64,000 bases of DNA from Prorocentrum cordatum (GCA_963575745.1 CAUYUJ010018882.1:347833-411832), one strand, 5' to 3'; numbered from the stretch's first letter, positions 10,040 through 22,269 are shown. Notes: generated by a model not told the origin, from the letters alone. A program made the numbers and translations.

Positions 10040-12494
10040 GACGAAAGTCGTTTATATGCCTGCCCATTCTCATCCTCTCAGAAACCTTACGGCATACACT
10101 ATTGATAGATGTACCAATGGCGCAAGCACCCCCGACACGGGAGACGAAGCGTTGGTAATCTTCTGGTTGGTAGCACCAAGTGTACCGAGGGTTAAGTGGC
10201 ACCTGGCGTACCAGGTGCCACAAAGTGGTGTTTATTGACTATGGAGTACTTCAATTTGTGTTGTGCGAACGCCCTGCTGGATAACGATTGGTAGCATTCA
10301 AGCAGGTCGTCTGTCCACTTCTGGATGTCATTACACTCTGCTGCAGAAAAAAACAGATCGCCCGAATCGATCAGCTCATAGATTTTGCAAAGGCTCTTCA
10401 GCATGAATACCCTCGTTCGTGAAGGTGGGCTACCGTCGTCATAGTCCCTGGACAACTGAAGGCCGACGCGAGACAACCAGCGTGCCTCGGCCGCCTTCAC
10501 GGCGTGGGACAACACAGGAAAATCCGCGAACGGGGAACCAGGGTCTTTCACAAAGTATCCGAACTTGAAGTGTGATAGGCGGTGCTCGATGCCTTCCTCC
10601 TGGTAGACCTCCTGGATTCGCTTCCAGAGCTTCTCCACGCGGGCGGCCCTGGGTCCACGATCGTGCTCTGTAACTATCTCGAAGAACAAATTGGCGAGAA
10701 TGTGGCCCGTAACGCCGAGGTCAAAAGTATGCATCACGTCCAAACACAACGTGGACACAGTAACTCCCCATATAGTGAACACAGGGTGCTCAGCTCGGAA
10801 ATCTCGTTCGTGAAATTTCCAGTGGTTCGGCCCATCTGCCTGAAAATTATTGAACGGGTTGGCGCCGCTCTTGTCGCAGGGGCACAACCAACAGAACTGG
10901 TTGTCATTTGAATACGGCATGTGTAGGTAGGCTGCGAAAAATTCCAGGTCACCGAGGATGCCGTATATAAACGCCCTGAACGGCTTCGTTGGGCTACACA
11001 GGAACTGCCCACCCAACCTGGCACGATCAGGGTCTAACGGGTCGCCGTTCCAGTCCGACTCTCTCGTTCAAGCGAGGGTTATTGGCTAATGGTAGAGGCG
11101 GCGCAAGGGGCGGGCGGGCGGGCGGGGGATGGGGGGGCGCGCTGCGGGGGGAAGGGGAGGGGGGAGGGTGCGGGCTGGGGCTTCGGGGCCAGGGAAGACG
11201 AGGGATAGCAACGGGGAGGAGCTGAGGAGAGGGGCAAGCAATAGAAACTGACGCGGCGGAGCAGCATATCCGCAGACAGGCTACCGAACGCGGGCCCTGA
11301 TGGCATTAAAATGCGCAGAGGGCAAACGGGTGGAGATGGACGAAATTGGAAGCACGACGCAAGGCGCGGGACCACCGACAACACCCCCCAGGCCCCCTTA
11401 CACGTGTAAGTCTAGTTTGGTGTGTGCGTGGTGGCGAAGCCAATCTAATCTGTTCTAGGGTGCTTGCCCTCCGCCAGTGCCTGGAAGCTCCATCGCAACA
11501 CTTCCCATATCTCCAGGAACGTATCTTTGCCACCATGTTTTTTCTTTTTTCGTTAGGGTGCTCAATGGCCAACTGATTAAATTCAGTGTGAGCGCCTTTG
11601 TTGAACCGACCCCTAACAACCCTGTAAGGCTCAACGATACGAGGCTGTCCCGTGTGAGAAATTCGGCCCCGTCGCCGTGGATCCTCAAAGGCACGCATGT
11701 GGTCGCGTAACTTCGAACGGCCCAGACTGGGTGGTCTCGCAGACGTCGGTCGCCCCTGGGATGGTTGTTGGTGCCGCGCAGAATGATAATGCTCGAGCGG
11801 GAGTGCCGCCGCTGAAGCGTCGCCCTCCTGTCCTCCACCCCCGATGTTCCCCCAGCTGTTTCGTTTTCCTGACCGCCCCCCGCCCCCGCCCCCTCGCCGT
11901 CATTAAATGGCCAGGGGGAGGGGGGGAGGGGTGGGAAGGGGCGCGCGGCGGGTGGGGGCACCCGAAAACTGCTGGCACCAACACATGAGAGGAAACAAAA
12001 AAAAGAAAATGCGTCCTGCTGGCGTGATCCCAGAAGTCCGACAGGCGACCCACCCCGAAGATCTCCTCGAATTCCGTTGGATATTGATGAAATAATGCAG
12101 AAAACCACTCGTGTGGTAGGAGGGCCGCAGCTGTGCCTTCAGTTGGCTTAGTAGTTTTCGGATCGATGCACGACACGGGGAACGCCATGGGCTCTGGTAG
12201 CATATTCCTCCCAAGCATCCTCGTCAATTGTGAATGGATATTGCCTGGGTGGTTCCCCCAGGCGCCCAGGCTCGCGAGCTTCGATATTTCCTGGTGCTTG
12301 AGCCCGTCCCGATGCGCCGCCAGCGCAACGCGTTGAACTTCTGCGGCGGGCATCAAGCCCCAGCACCATTGCTTCAGAAGATACGTCCCTAAATTTGAAT
12401 ACTCTTGCACAGGAACACCTGGGGCCCCATCTGGAGCCTCGTCTGGGCCATCGCCAGCGGGCGACAGCCGACGTTTCTGCCCGCGTTTCACCAT
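10040..12494 (-). CDS. Probable transposase of the giant element (dinoflagellate multicopy family, TNP2/Plavaka-like)
   Basis: Start ATG at 12494 (MVKRGQKRRLSPAGDG). Exon 1 (to about 12035) has AEVQRVALAAHRDGLKHQEI, LASLGAWGNHPGNIHSQLTR and LLPHEWFSALFHQYPTEFEE. A middle part (about 11770-11450) has CVPLRIHGDGAEFLTRDSL, LTGLLGVGSTKAL and DTFLEIWEVLRWSFQALAEG, with a frame change in the A-rich tract near 11545. The core (about 11070-10196) has FRAFIYGILGDLEFFAAYL, CWLCPC and LCLDVMHTFDLGVTGHILAN. The 3' part (10220-10040) has NPRYTWCYQPEDYQRFVSRV after a second frame change at a 26-bp hairpin (10196-10221). The family is expanded in dinoflagellates. GD...C-x2-C...DVMH in this order resembles TNP2/Plavaka-type DDE transposases, and it is the only transposase-like gene inside the TIRs. 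Catalytic residues are not proven. Confidence 0.6.
10196..10221. repeat. 26-bp perfect hairpin at the transposase 3' break
   Basis: Arms GTGGCACCTGG and CCAGGTGCCAC with loop CGTA. The transposase frame changes here; without the hairpin, SIVNKHHF could run on to NPRYTWCYQPEDY. Confidence 0.8.
11085..11225. other. G-rich intronic stretch
   Basis: Runs such as GGGGGGGCGCG and GGGGGGAAGGGG occur between the core and middle parts of the probable transposase gene. No coding sequence is seen here, so it is probably intron. Confidence 0.4.
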
Positions 12495-12714
12495 TGGGGG
12501 CACGACAGGCGGGGGGGGGCTGGGGCGGGGGCCTCGACCCTCGAGCCCGAGCGCCTTGCGATGGTGACGGCATGGGCGAGAATGGAGATGAGGGGGGCTG
12601 AAGCACGGCCACACTTATCGCTGCGTGCGAACTCGCCGTGCGCTGGCTCACATCGCCCACCAATGAGAGCAACAGTCGCATCACATACGAACGCGTTCGT
12701 CTGCCGAGGGGCGG

Positions 12715-13190
12715 TCCGAGACCCTAGGCAAGCCGAGGCCCTGGACGACCCGAGACCCTGGGTGGCCCGAGACCTTGGTCGACCCGAGGCCTTGTGGGAT
12801 CAGGGGCCCACGCGTGGCCTCCCAAACTACAGGCGACGTTCCGAGCCCTGGGGGCATGGGTGGGGCCATCGACGTTGGCCATCGTTTAAGGCAAACTGCG
12901 TCGTGTATTTCAGGCGACGCTGCTCTCTCGGAGGCGGATGCCATCGGTGCGCCTACAGAGGCGCGCAGGGGAGGCGAAACGCTTGCTCGTGCCACCGCCA
13001 GGTGCGAGCTCATCGTGCACGGGCTCAGATGGGCGACGGCCGACGGGATCAGGATACCCTGGACGATCCGAGACCTTGGGCGATCCGAGGCCCTGGGCGA
13101 CCTGGGACCCTGAACGATTCGAGACCCTGTACGGTTCGAGACCCTGGATGACCCGAGCCCCAGGACGACCTAAAACCCTGACGGGTACGC
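12715..13190. repeat. ~20-24 bp tandem repeat, CCGAGACCCTGGRYGAYC-like
   Basis: Two clusters (12716-12800 and 13065-13185) of short units such as CGAGACCCTGGATGACCCGA. The unit suggests a minisatellite in the intergenic stretch between the probable transposase and the next gene. No gene is seen. Confidence 0.75.
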
Positions 13191-13589
13191 CAGAACTTAA
13201 CAACTGAAAAATGTCACCGAACACGTGGGGACCGAAACCAGATTTTAGACTTGACGCTTAGTCTTCGAAGCGTTCGACGCTGCTCCCGTGGCCTGGGATG
13301 CCCTCCTTGTGCGACGTAGTCGCACGGAAAAAAAGATGTAGCAGCAGCTCTTGCCGAGGTCTCCACCCACGGGGGTCCGCTTTCGGAGCTCCTCACGGAG
13401 CCCGCTGCACTTGCAGGCACGCATCAGGATGCAAGGCCCGAGGGCGTGTCATCATTCAAAGGCGCGCAAGGGAAGGACACAAGGGTGCATTGCTTATCAA
13501 GCGCACCCTCTCAGGGGCGCGCGGTGGGGGGGGGGGGCTCGTCGCTCTTAGGCAGAGCTGCTGCGTGCCAGGGCCTCCGACCTACAGCG

Positions 13590-16500
13590 CGATGTTCAGT
13601 TCGGAGCCCGTGTTGATCATACCTACTGCATAATGTTCAGCTCGGAGCCTTTCTTGAATATGCCGACGCTGATGTTCGACAACTTCTTGGCCTTGTTGAC
13701 GTCGGTGACGTCGTCGACCAGCGCCGCAGAGACAGCGTTGGCCAGCTTCTGGAGATCCTCCATCAACTATTCGATGGGGAGGAAAACAAATCTCCACCTC
13801 CCCTTCGCCATACCCTTGTGGCGCCGACGAAAAGCTGATTTGCCTCCTCCTCCTCCTCCTCCCCCTCCTCCTCCTCCTCCCCCGCTTCCTCCTCCTCCTC
13901 CTCCCCCCGTCCCGTTCCCCTCTTCCCTTGTCCCAGTATACTACGGTGTACATTTGCATTGAACACCCGCCAGTATTCCTCAATCTTGAACCTACAGTTT
14001 GGACTGTCCGTTTTGAAACCACCGTTGCAGGGCGGGGGAGGGAGCAGGGCACGTGCCCGATTACGGGGGGATGGTGGATGAGGGGGTGGAGGGATGGGGT
14101 GCGGGGGGGAGGATGAGGATGATGAGGGGGAGGAGGGTGACAATGAGGAGAAGGAGGAGGAGGATGGATATGAGGTGCATGCGCCTGGCGTCAGTCTGAC
14201 GTCCGTCGGACGCCGTGCTGACGTACGTACGATGTCAATATGGCGCCAGCCTGACGCCACTCTGACGTCAGGCTGGCGTCAGTCTGACGGCATTCCCACC
14301 TCAGTTTGGCGTCATCCTAGCGTCAAAGTGGCATCACTCTGACGTCAGTCTGACGTCAGGCTTACGTCAGGCTGACGTCAGGCTGACGCCATGGTGACGT
14401 CAATCGCGTATAAGATTGGCATCAGGCTGACTCCAGACTGACGTCAGTGTGGCGTCAGATTGACGTCAGTCTGACGTCAGGCTGACGTCAGTCTGACGTC
14501 AGACGGGCGTCAATCTGACGTCAGGCTGACGCCAGACTGACGTCAGTCTGATGTCAGTCTGACTTCGGACGAACGTCAGACCGACGTCAGTCTGATGTAC
14601 CCATCCGCATCCCCAGTTTAGACTGCTGACCTTTGTCGCAGCCTCGATGTCAGCTTTGTCCTGCCCGCCCTCGCGCTTGATGGTCCTGATCGCGCTGACG
14701 AGCGCGCTGCAGCCCTCCTTTGAAACGGCGGGAGGGCAGGGTTGGACCGAGGAGGGGGGCGCGTTAGGGTGCGAGGGGGAGTGAGTATTTGGGGCACGGC
14801 GGAAAGAAGGCATGCGCCAGGATGGCGGACAATCGGGCCAGTGAGGCCGAAACGCGGACAGAAGGTGAAGGGGGTCGGTGGGGGGGCGAATGCAAAGAAC
14901 TCAAGCGAGGGGCAGGGGACAAGGGAGGGCAACAGGGGGTAACAGAGGAGGAAGACGAGGATGACGCGAATGGCGAGGAGGACGCGGAGGAGGAGACGGA
15001 TGGTAAGGATTGGGAGGAGGATAAGGAGAATGAGGATACGGGGAGATATTGCGGTAGGAGAACGAGGGTGAAGGGGGAGGAGGAGCAGGCACGTGAGGAA
15101 GCGATAGTAATCATGGCCCGAAGTCTCCTTGATGTAGCCCTCGATCTTTTCGAGGATCTCCGAACCCTTCTGCGAGCTCTTGATCGAGTCGGGGTTGATC
15201 TTCGAGATGGCCTCCGCCTGTTTGCCCCACACCTTGATGATCTTCTTGATGTCAGCCTGGGCAAGGCTGGCGCTTGGATCGCGCTCGTGCCCTCCCCCAT
15301 GCCCCATCTCATTTAAGGCGAGGGCGTCTCCCATCTCTCATCCGCATCTCTTCCCACTCTTCCCCATCTCTCGTGCGTCTCTCCCCCGTCTCACTTAGGG
15401 AATGGTGAAGTCAAGGAGGTGGGGCCCAAGAACGGGCGAGGGTGACGCATGCAAGGGCGCTACAGGTTGATAAGTCGATGGGGCGAAAGGGCGAGGGCCC
15501 GATCGGTTGATGCCCTAATCCCACCAGCTCTCTGGGCTTAGGTGGTATAACGCGTTGTTTTCTGCTCTATACCCCTTCCCCTACCTCCCCTGGGGCTGGG
15601 AGGGGGGGGGGGAGGGGGGGGGGCGGAGGCACCGCAGCGTCCAAGATGGCCCAAGAAGGTCCCAAGAGGGCTTCATTGTCGCACGATGGCCTCCACGATG
15701 GCCCATGCTACTTCAAGATGGGTCAAGATAGCCTCCACCATACCCCCAAGAGGCCCCACTACAGCCCCAAGACGGATCCAAGTGCCCTCCGAGCCCTCCA
15801 CGGCGCCCTCCAAGATGCCCAAACCCTTCAAACGCCTAGGGAAAATCACTGTGGTTGTCATTATCGCCTTCTCGCTTCCCATGGGCGTTGGAAGCCTCAA
15901 GATGCCACAAACGAGGCCCAATATGGGGCCCGAAAAGGCCGAATACGGCCCCAATATCGCCCAAGAGGCGCCCACGAACGCTACAAGGGGGGGGGGCCCA
16001 CGATGCCGTTTGAGAACCTCCGAGGGGGCGATGTTAATTGAGGGACCTCATCTTTTTGAGCCATGGTGCCCAAGATGACCCCAAGATGCCTCCCAGCATC
16101 TCCCCAAATGCCCTCCACCCCGCCCTGTGTAGCCCAATATGGCTCCAAGGGGGCCCTAGATATGCAAATATGGCGTTCAAACTTGCCTAAGATAGCTAAG
16201 CATGGCTCAAGATGCCCCCCCGACAGACCTCCAAGATGCCTCAAGGCAGCCTCAAGATGGCCCACGATAGCCGAGCATGGCTCAATATAGCCTCCGACAG
16301 CCTCTAACCGAGCATCGCTCAAGATAGCCTCCGAGAGGCCTCAAGAAAATTGGCAATCAATTATGCATGGGCTCGTTGGGATACGCGAAGCGTCAAGAAT
16401 TGTGTTTTTGTTGTGGGTGAGGGAGGGGGGTGCGGGCGACAAGGCGTGCGATCTTCGAGAGATCGGCTCGAAACCGCGGTCTCCAAGATCTCGCTTCCGA

Positions 16501-19126
16501 GTCCGCTGCACTGCCCTTGCCGCGACCTCGTCCGCCGCGGCCAGCGCCGCGACGGCTCTCGTCTGCGTCCTTGTTCGGCAGGTCCAGGCCCATGCTGCTC
16601 ATGCTGCCTTGGGCTCCGAACGGGGGGGCAAGGCTGGTGGGGCAGGGCGGGGGTGGGTGGGGGAGAGAATCGGCGCGTTGAGGACACGTTGGGTTGCTGA
16701 GTTTAGTTTTGGCGCGGAGGTCAGGGGAGGTGGGGTGGCGGGAGGAGGGGCGAGAGCAGCGGGACCGATCAGGGAATCAGTGGGGAGAAATGGGGGGTTC
16801 AGTGGAGGCGTGGCAGTGGAGGGAGTTGGGGAGTCAGTGGTGGAGTGGGGAGTGGGGTGGTAAATGGACGAGTGGAGGGGCGGGGCCAGTAGCGACGATT
16901 GGGGGCGGGAGGTCACAGCATGGCTCCCTCGGTGCATCCCTTGACATCCCATCATATTATTGCTTATCTTCCTCCTCCTTCGCCTCCTTCTCTTCCCCCT
17001 CCACCTCATCCATTTCCTCATCCTCATCCTCATCGTCCCCCTTCCTGCACGCCCAGGCCTCCGCCGAACATATTACACCATCCCATGTGCTCTCATGATC
17101 CGTTCCTCAGTTAGCTGCGTCCACCCAATCCTCTCATCATATGAATCATCCACATCCTGGCAAATCAGCCCTCTCCCATGTACGTTCCCATCGCGTGCCG
17201 TATATGGCCAGATCGCCGCTCATGGCCAGGCCGCTCATGCCGCTCGCCATGTCGTCGAATTCGCCCTGGTCCAAGCATTTCCTGCCCCTGCCACCCTGCT
17301 CGCGCTTCTTGGTGAACGTCTTGCTCTTGCTGTCGCGAACGATGCAGTACTGCTTCCTGCGAGGGTTGTCGGGGTTCGGGCGCACCTGGGGAACGAACGA
17401 ATGATGCGTGGCGTAGGCGAAGGTGGGGTGTGAGGAGGAGGAGGAGGAGGAGGAGGAGGAGGAGGAGGAGGAGGAGGAGGAGGAGGAGGAGGAGGAGGAG
17501 GAGGAGGAGGGAGGGAGGAGGAGGAGGAGGAGGGGGAAGAGGAGGAGGAGGAGGCGGAGGAGGAGGGGGAGGAGGAGGAGGAGGAGGAGGAGGAGGAGGA
17601 GGAGGAGGGGGAGGAGGAGGACGACGGGATGATTCACGAGGAAAAGGACACGGATACCATCATGAGTGGGGAGTGTCCCATCGGGGAGTGAGGCCGAGGA
17701 TCGTTAGAGGGATGTCGCGTGTATACTACCCACCGTAATGCCCTCACCATTCGTCAGCGCCCCTTTCTTGGCCCCGATGCGTAAAGGCTTGGTGCGCCGT
17801 GGGACCAGATATGGGCGCGAACGAAGAGTAAGGGCATGTGAGCATTGGTAGGTACTTGGGCGTCATCAAAGCTATCCTCCCCATCCTCCCCCTACCTCAT
17901 ACATATGTTTGGGAGCATCGATCCTTGATCCTATCCTCGGCGATCATCTCCTCGGCCTCGCTGCCCGAGAACTCCTCCTTGAGCTTCTTGTGGCTCACCC
18001 ACTCCTCCCTGCGGCCGACGGACTCGGCGAACGAGATCGAGGCGCTGATCCCGAGGAAGCGCTCGCCGAGCTCGGGGTCCTTCAGATACCCCATGAGGAG
18101 CTGCGCCTTGCTGAGCTGCTTCCCGCTGTTGGGCGGGAGATTGTCAGCCTGCTCCAGAACCCGAAGCGCCCGCTCGGTCGCTCGCTCTGCTCGATCGGCG
18201 GTTCAACCGATCTGGGTCGCGCGCTCGGCACTTGTCATCTCTCTGCCAATATGTTCGAGCAAGTGGTCGTTCACGATATCATAGCTGTGTTTCTCTTGGC
18301 GCTCTCCATGGGGAGAGAAACACAGCGAGTGATACGCGTGAGCGGCCAGTGTTTGTATCGATCTGCTTATCGATCAATATTTGAAGGGGAGGGCCAACTC
18401 GTTTTTTTGTTTTCATACGGGCCTCCTTGAAGAGCTCCTCCGCGTCGGCGTTCTTCTTCCTGGCGTTCGAGAAGCGGCCGTAGAGCGCCCTGCAACGAAG
18501 GAGGATGGCATGACAGAGGGGATGAGAGGAATGCTGAGACGGAAGATGTCGATACAGATCTTCAAGGCAAACCGACCGAAGGGAACATTCATCGAACCGC
18601 CATTGAAGATCGTTGCATCTTCCTTCACAACATTCCCTCCATCTCAGTCGGACATCCTCCCCCACCCTTTGATGGGACATGGCCTGATCTCCTGCCCAGA
18701 GAAGATGCACTTGAGGTGCGCGACCGAGGTGTGGTCTGCGTGGTCCTGGAAGACCTTGATCTTCGCATCCAAGTCCTTGCACCTGCTAGCGGCCGCCGCG
18801 AGCTTGGCGATGGGCCACCTTCAAGGTTCGGGGGCGGAAATGGTATGTATAAAGAGGAGGTACAGTGGCGGATGGCGAGGGTAAGGGCAGCGAGGAGGAG
18901 GAGGGCGAGGAATGACAGAGAAGGGTATGACGAATCGGAAGAACCGAACTGTTGGGGATCGTAGGTGTTTCTGGGTGGGCCACATGTCACACGATGTCTT
19001 GCCGCTCTTCGGGATCAGCGCAAGCGGGATCTCGTCACTGTCGATCTCCTGATCGGGGCTCTTTCGAGCAGCAGCTGGCTTGCGCTTGAGCTTGAGCGCC
19101 GACTTCATCACACGTTTCGGAGCCAT
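13590..19126 (-). CDS. Multi-exon gene B inside the giant element, unknown function
   Basis: Start ATG at 19126: MAPKRVMKSALKLKRKPAAA, a Lys/Ala-rich start common among dinoflagellate proteins. Likely exons on the minus strand: ~19126-18980 (EIDSDEIPLALIPKSGKTSC); ~18810-18670 (RCKDLDAKIKVFQDHADHTS); ~18495-18420 (LYGRFSNARKKNADAEELF); ~18180-17930 (SKAQLLMGYLKDPELGERFL and EEWVSHKKLKEEFSGSEAEE); ~17390-17220 (NPRRKQYCIVRDSKSKTF); ~16605-16445 (MGLDLPNKDADESRRGAGRG); ~15280-15125 (DIKKIIKVWGKQAEAISKI); ~14730-14630 (GCSALVSAIRTIKREGG); ~13770-13625 (LMEDLQKLANAVSAALVDD, then SNISVGIFKKGSELNIMQ and stop). A second terminal copy GSELNIAL plus stop lies just downstream near 13590. Introns hold GAG tracts, TGACGTCA arrays and a dispersed repeat. 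It resembles an expanded dinoflagellate-only family of Lys-rich proteins; no enzyme motif is seen. Splice sites are unproven. Confidence 0.6.
13800..14170. repeat. CTC- and GAG-rich tracts in the gene B 3' intron
   Basis: CTC/CCT tract 13838-13905 and GAG/GAT tract 14112-14165. Each is a purine/pyrimidine asymmetric repeat with no coding support. Confidence 0.8.
14185..14605. repeat. TGACGTCA palindrome array 1
   Basis: More than twenty near-regular copies of (C)TGACGTCA(G) and one-base variants, spaced roughly every 10-12 bases, in the gene B intron. TGACGTCA is its own reverse complement. Confidence 0.9.
15520..16401 (+). repeat. ~0.88-kb dispersed repeat, copy 1
   Basis: Begins CACCAGCTCTCTGGGCTTAG, with a following GGTGGTATAACGCG like a tRNA A-box region. 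It passes through a C/G-rich run, then a body of CCAAGATGGCC-type words, and ends GGGATACGCGAAGCGTCAAG. Copy 2 at 19882-20772 matches along its length by eye, and a 3' fragment lies at 46680-46872. Confidence 0.85.
17430..17625. repeat. (GAG)n microsatellite in gene B intron
   Basis: Nearly 200 bases of GAG/GGA repeats with few interruptions. It abuts the protein-like exon ending near 17390. Confidence 0.95.
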
Positions 19127-19379
19127 GCGTCCGACAGGGCGAGCGTTGAATGGGAATTCAGAGATCTGCTGCTCTCCTGATCACCTCTCGAGCCCAGACT
19201 TCGCGATGCACAAAAACAGAATTGCGCGTCCACGGGAACGTCAAATCGGCAATTTCATACATGTTTTGTGTGATTCCAGAGGCTTATGTGTGACCCTGGA
19301 CCTTTTTGGACATATCCGAATGATGAGCTGTACATTCAGTGCCAACCGAAAACCTGAACTATATGGAAATATAGGTTTG

Positions 19380-19565
19380 ATACCAGTCTGACGTCAGCAT
19401 GACGTCAGGCTGACGTCAGGCATATAGCCTGACAAATGCCTGACGTCAGGCACTTGTCAGTGTGAAGCCTGACAAATGCCTGACGTCAGGCATTTGTCAG
19501 GCTCAAAGGCTGACGTCGTGCTGACGTCAGGGTGACGTCAGGCTGACGTCAGATTGACGTCATGA
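19380..19565. repeat. TGACGTCA array 2 with long perfect palindrome
   Basis: About a dozen TGACGTCA-containing units immediately upstream of the gene B start. A 38-bp perfect palindrome at 19466-19503 is centred on TGACGTCA with flanks GCCTGACAAATGCC / GGCATTTGTCAGGC. Array and palindrome lie between genes B and C. Confidence 0.9.
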
Positions 19566-19881
19566 TGTCGCCATGCTAGTGTCATATCGAACGCATGTTT
19601 GTGAAGTGCGAATAGTAGGTGGTTGTGCTGATGTGTATGGTGTTTCGCTGCCTTAACCTAGCACGCATATGTTAAACGTGCCGAAAATACGAAAACCCTG
19701 GCACCTCGTTAACCAAACTATCATACATTATACATTCGGATATGCCTGAACTGGAAGGAGAGACACGACCTGACCAAACTGAACTGCACTGGCCACATCA
19801 AGATCAGCAACGCTGAACGGGATTGCACGGCACCTGACAATAATGGATCCCGCTGCACGGCAACTAGAATGTGACTGAAAT
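19566..19881. other. Unannotated gap between palindrome array and dispersed repeat
   Basis: About 300 bases without recognisable coding or repeat structure. Confidence 0.4.
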
Positions 19882-20772
19882 CTCACCAGCCCTCTGGGCT
19901 TAGATGGTATAGCGCGTTTGTTTTTCTTATCCCTACCCCTCCCCCTACCCCCTCCCCTGGCCGTGGGAGAGGGGGGGAGGGGGCGGAGACGCAGCAGGGT
20001 CCAAGATGGCCCAAGAAAGCTCCAAGAGGGCTTCAAAGTCGCAAGGTGGCCTCCAACATGGCCCATGCTACCTCAAGATGGGCAAATATAGCATCCGACA
20101 TACTCCCAAGAGGCCCCATGACAGCCCCAAACCGTATCCGAGTGTCCCCCGAGCCCTCCATTGCGCCCCCCAAGATGCCACCACCCTTCAAACGCTTAGG
20201 GATCATCACGGTTTTTTGGCATTATCGCTTTCCCGTTTCCGATGGGCTTTGGAAGCCTCAAGATGGTTCCGAATTGCCCAAACGAGGCCCAATAGGGGCC
20301 CAACAAGCTGAATACTGCCCCAGGATCGCCCACGAGGCGCCCACGAACGGTCCAAGGGGGCCCCAAGATGCCGTTTGAGAGCCTCTGAGGGGGCGGTGCT
20401 AAGTCAGGACCTCATAGTTTTGAGTCATGGGGTCCACGATGACCCCAAGAGGCAAGAGGCCTCCCAGCCTCTCCCCAAAGACTTTGCACACCGCCCTGTG
20501 TGGCCCTATATGGTTCCAAGAGGGCCCTAGATATGCAAATCTGGGTTTCAAAGTAGTTCAAGACAGCCAAGCATGGCCCAAGATAACCCCAGACAGACCT
20601 CCAATACACCCCAAGACAGCCTCAATATGGCCCAAAATAGCAGAGCATGGATCACTATAGTCTCCGACAGCCAATAACCGATCATGGATCAAGAGGTCCT
20701 CCAACGAGGCCTGAAGACAACTAGCACTCAATTATGGATGGGCTGGTTGGGATGCGCGAAGCGCCAAGAATG
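19882..20772 (+). repeat. ~0.89-kb dispersed repeat, copy 2
   Basis: Same order as copy 1 (15520-16401). It starts CACCAGCCCTCTGGGCTTAG then ATGGTATAGCGCG, has a CCAAGATGGCC-like body, and ends GGATGCGCGAAGCGCCAAGA. It lies between genes B and C. Confidence 0.85.
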
Positions 20773-21424
20773 GATTGAATCGCATCAAGAGGCCAACTCG
20801 AACAGCACGGAACCGACCGCTCTCAGCACGATTGAATGGGATCAACAGGCATTTGACCATCATCACATGCTTATATGCCACGTCCCTCCTCCCTCCCCCC
20901 CCTCCCTCCTCCATGCTCCCTCCTCCCTCCTCCCTATCACAATTTGGATTACTTTGGATATCTACACACATATATAGGAACGCACGTCACCAAATGCAAC
21001 GATGCCACGTGTTTCAACGTACGTCTGAACAGGAATGCATGTCACCAGACGTCTGAGCAGCAATGCACGTCACCAAATGCAACGATGCCAATTCTGTTTC
21101 AACAGACCTTAATTCCGAGGCTGCAAACTGTAGATCCACGTGCATTCTCCGCATCGGTTGGGTTCTACGCAAACTATGAACGGGCATTGCCGTGCGAGAG
21201 CTCACCCACCACAGAGCTTCCTACACTACCACCTCATCCTCGTGTACATGTTCCTCCTTATCCTCCTCCAAATCATGAACGTATTCCTCATCATCTCCTG
21301 CCCCTCATGTATTCATGATCATCCTATCCTCCTCCTCAACCTCGCTTACGCCGCCTCCACTTCAAAACCTTATTCCACCTCCTGACGTCCTCCTGTTGTT
21401 GTTCTACATCTGGCATTGCGGAAC
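20773..21424. other. Non-genic stretch downstream of gene C
   Basis: CCTCCCTCC-rich piece at 20885-20940 and a short repeated piece containing AATGCACGTCACCAAATGCA (20980-21100). No conserved coding seen. Confidence 0.5.
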
Positions 21425-22211
21425 TCAGCCGCGCCTTGGCCCTTGCGAGCACTGCATCGCCATCTTCTTGTCCTCGGGGCAATCCACCTGGTCTACGTCC
21501 TCCGCCCCGTCCACATCGTTCATCTCCTCCAACTCAGGCACCGCGGGGCTCGTGGGGGACATGTCGTCATAGTCGGAGGGCACGATGATCTCGATCGGCG
21601 AGCGGGACGTACGTGGGCACGACACAGAGGGGCTCAACGTCGTGAACTCTGGGGTGCAGAGTGGCGTCGTCGAGCCTGCATATGATGGTGGCGGTGCTGC
21701 CTGGGGGTCATTGAACACCGCCTCGAACTCGCGCAGGGCATCATCTGCAATCGATGCAGCGTGGCGGGACCTCTGCTGCAAGTATTCTAGCTCCATGAGT
21801 AGCTCATCCACGCTAGGGGAATCGGGCCCCTGGACGGAGCGCTCCATCGATGGACCGCCCTGAAATGATCGAGATGTGCAGTTCTGCAACACTTCGAGAA
21901 ATCTGGCTACGGATCGAGATGGGCCACCCTGAAAACTTCGACACGGATGGGCCTTATTGTTCCAAATCTTCCAAGGTGGCTTATATGGCAAAGACGGGCC
22001 CGAGGGTTCCAGGGCCAAGAGGCCGAAGTATACGGCTCTATCATCCAGGGGCGCCCAGGGAGGAGGGGGAGGAGGAGCAGGGGGAAGAGAGGGAGGAGGA
22101 GGAGGAGGATGGGGGCCACAACTCTGGCGCGCGAATTCTGATGCATGAGCAACAAAACCCTTTGAACCTGTGGCGGTGGCCTGCGGCGTAAAAGGAAGTC
22201 ATATTGAGGGA

Positions 22212-22269
<58 letters not shown>

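Noticed and set aside
9319-10105. Ser-, Pro- and Gly-rich frames of more than 200 codons on both strands
   Set aside because: They come from CTC/GAG repeats; the only supported coding here is the 3' end of the probable transposase near 10040-10220.
13133-13150. tRNA B-box-like GGTTCGAGACCC
   Set aside because: It is one unit of the CGAGACCCTGG tandem repeat; no matching A box or cloverleaf.
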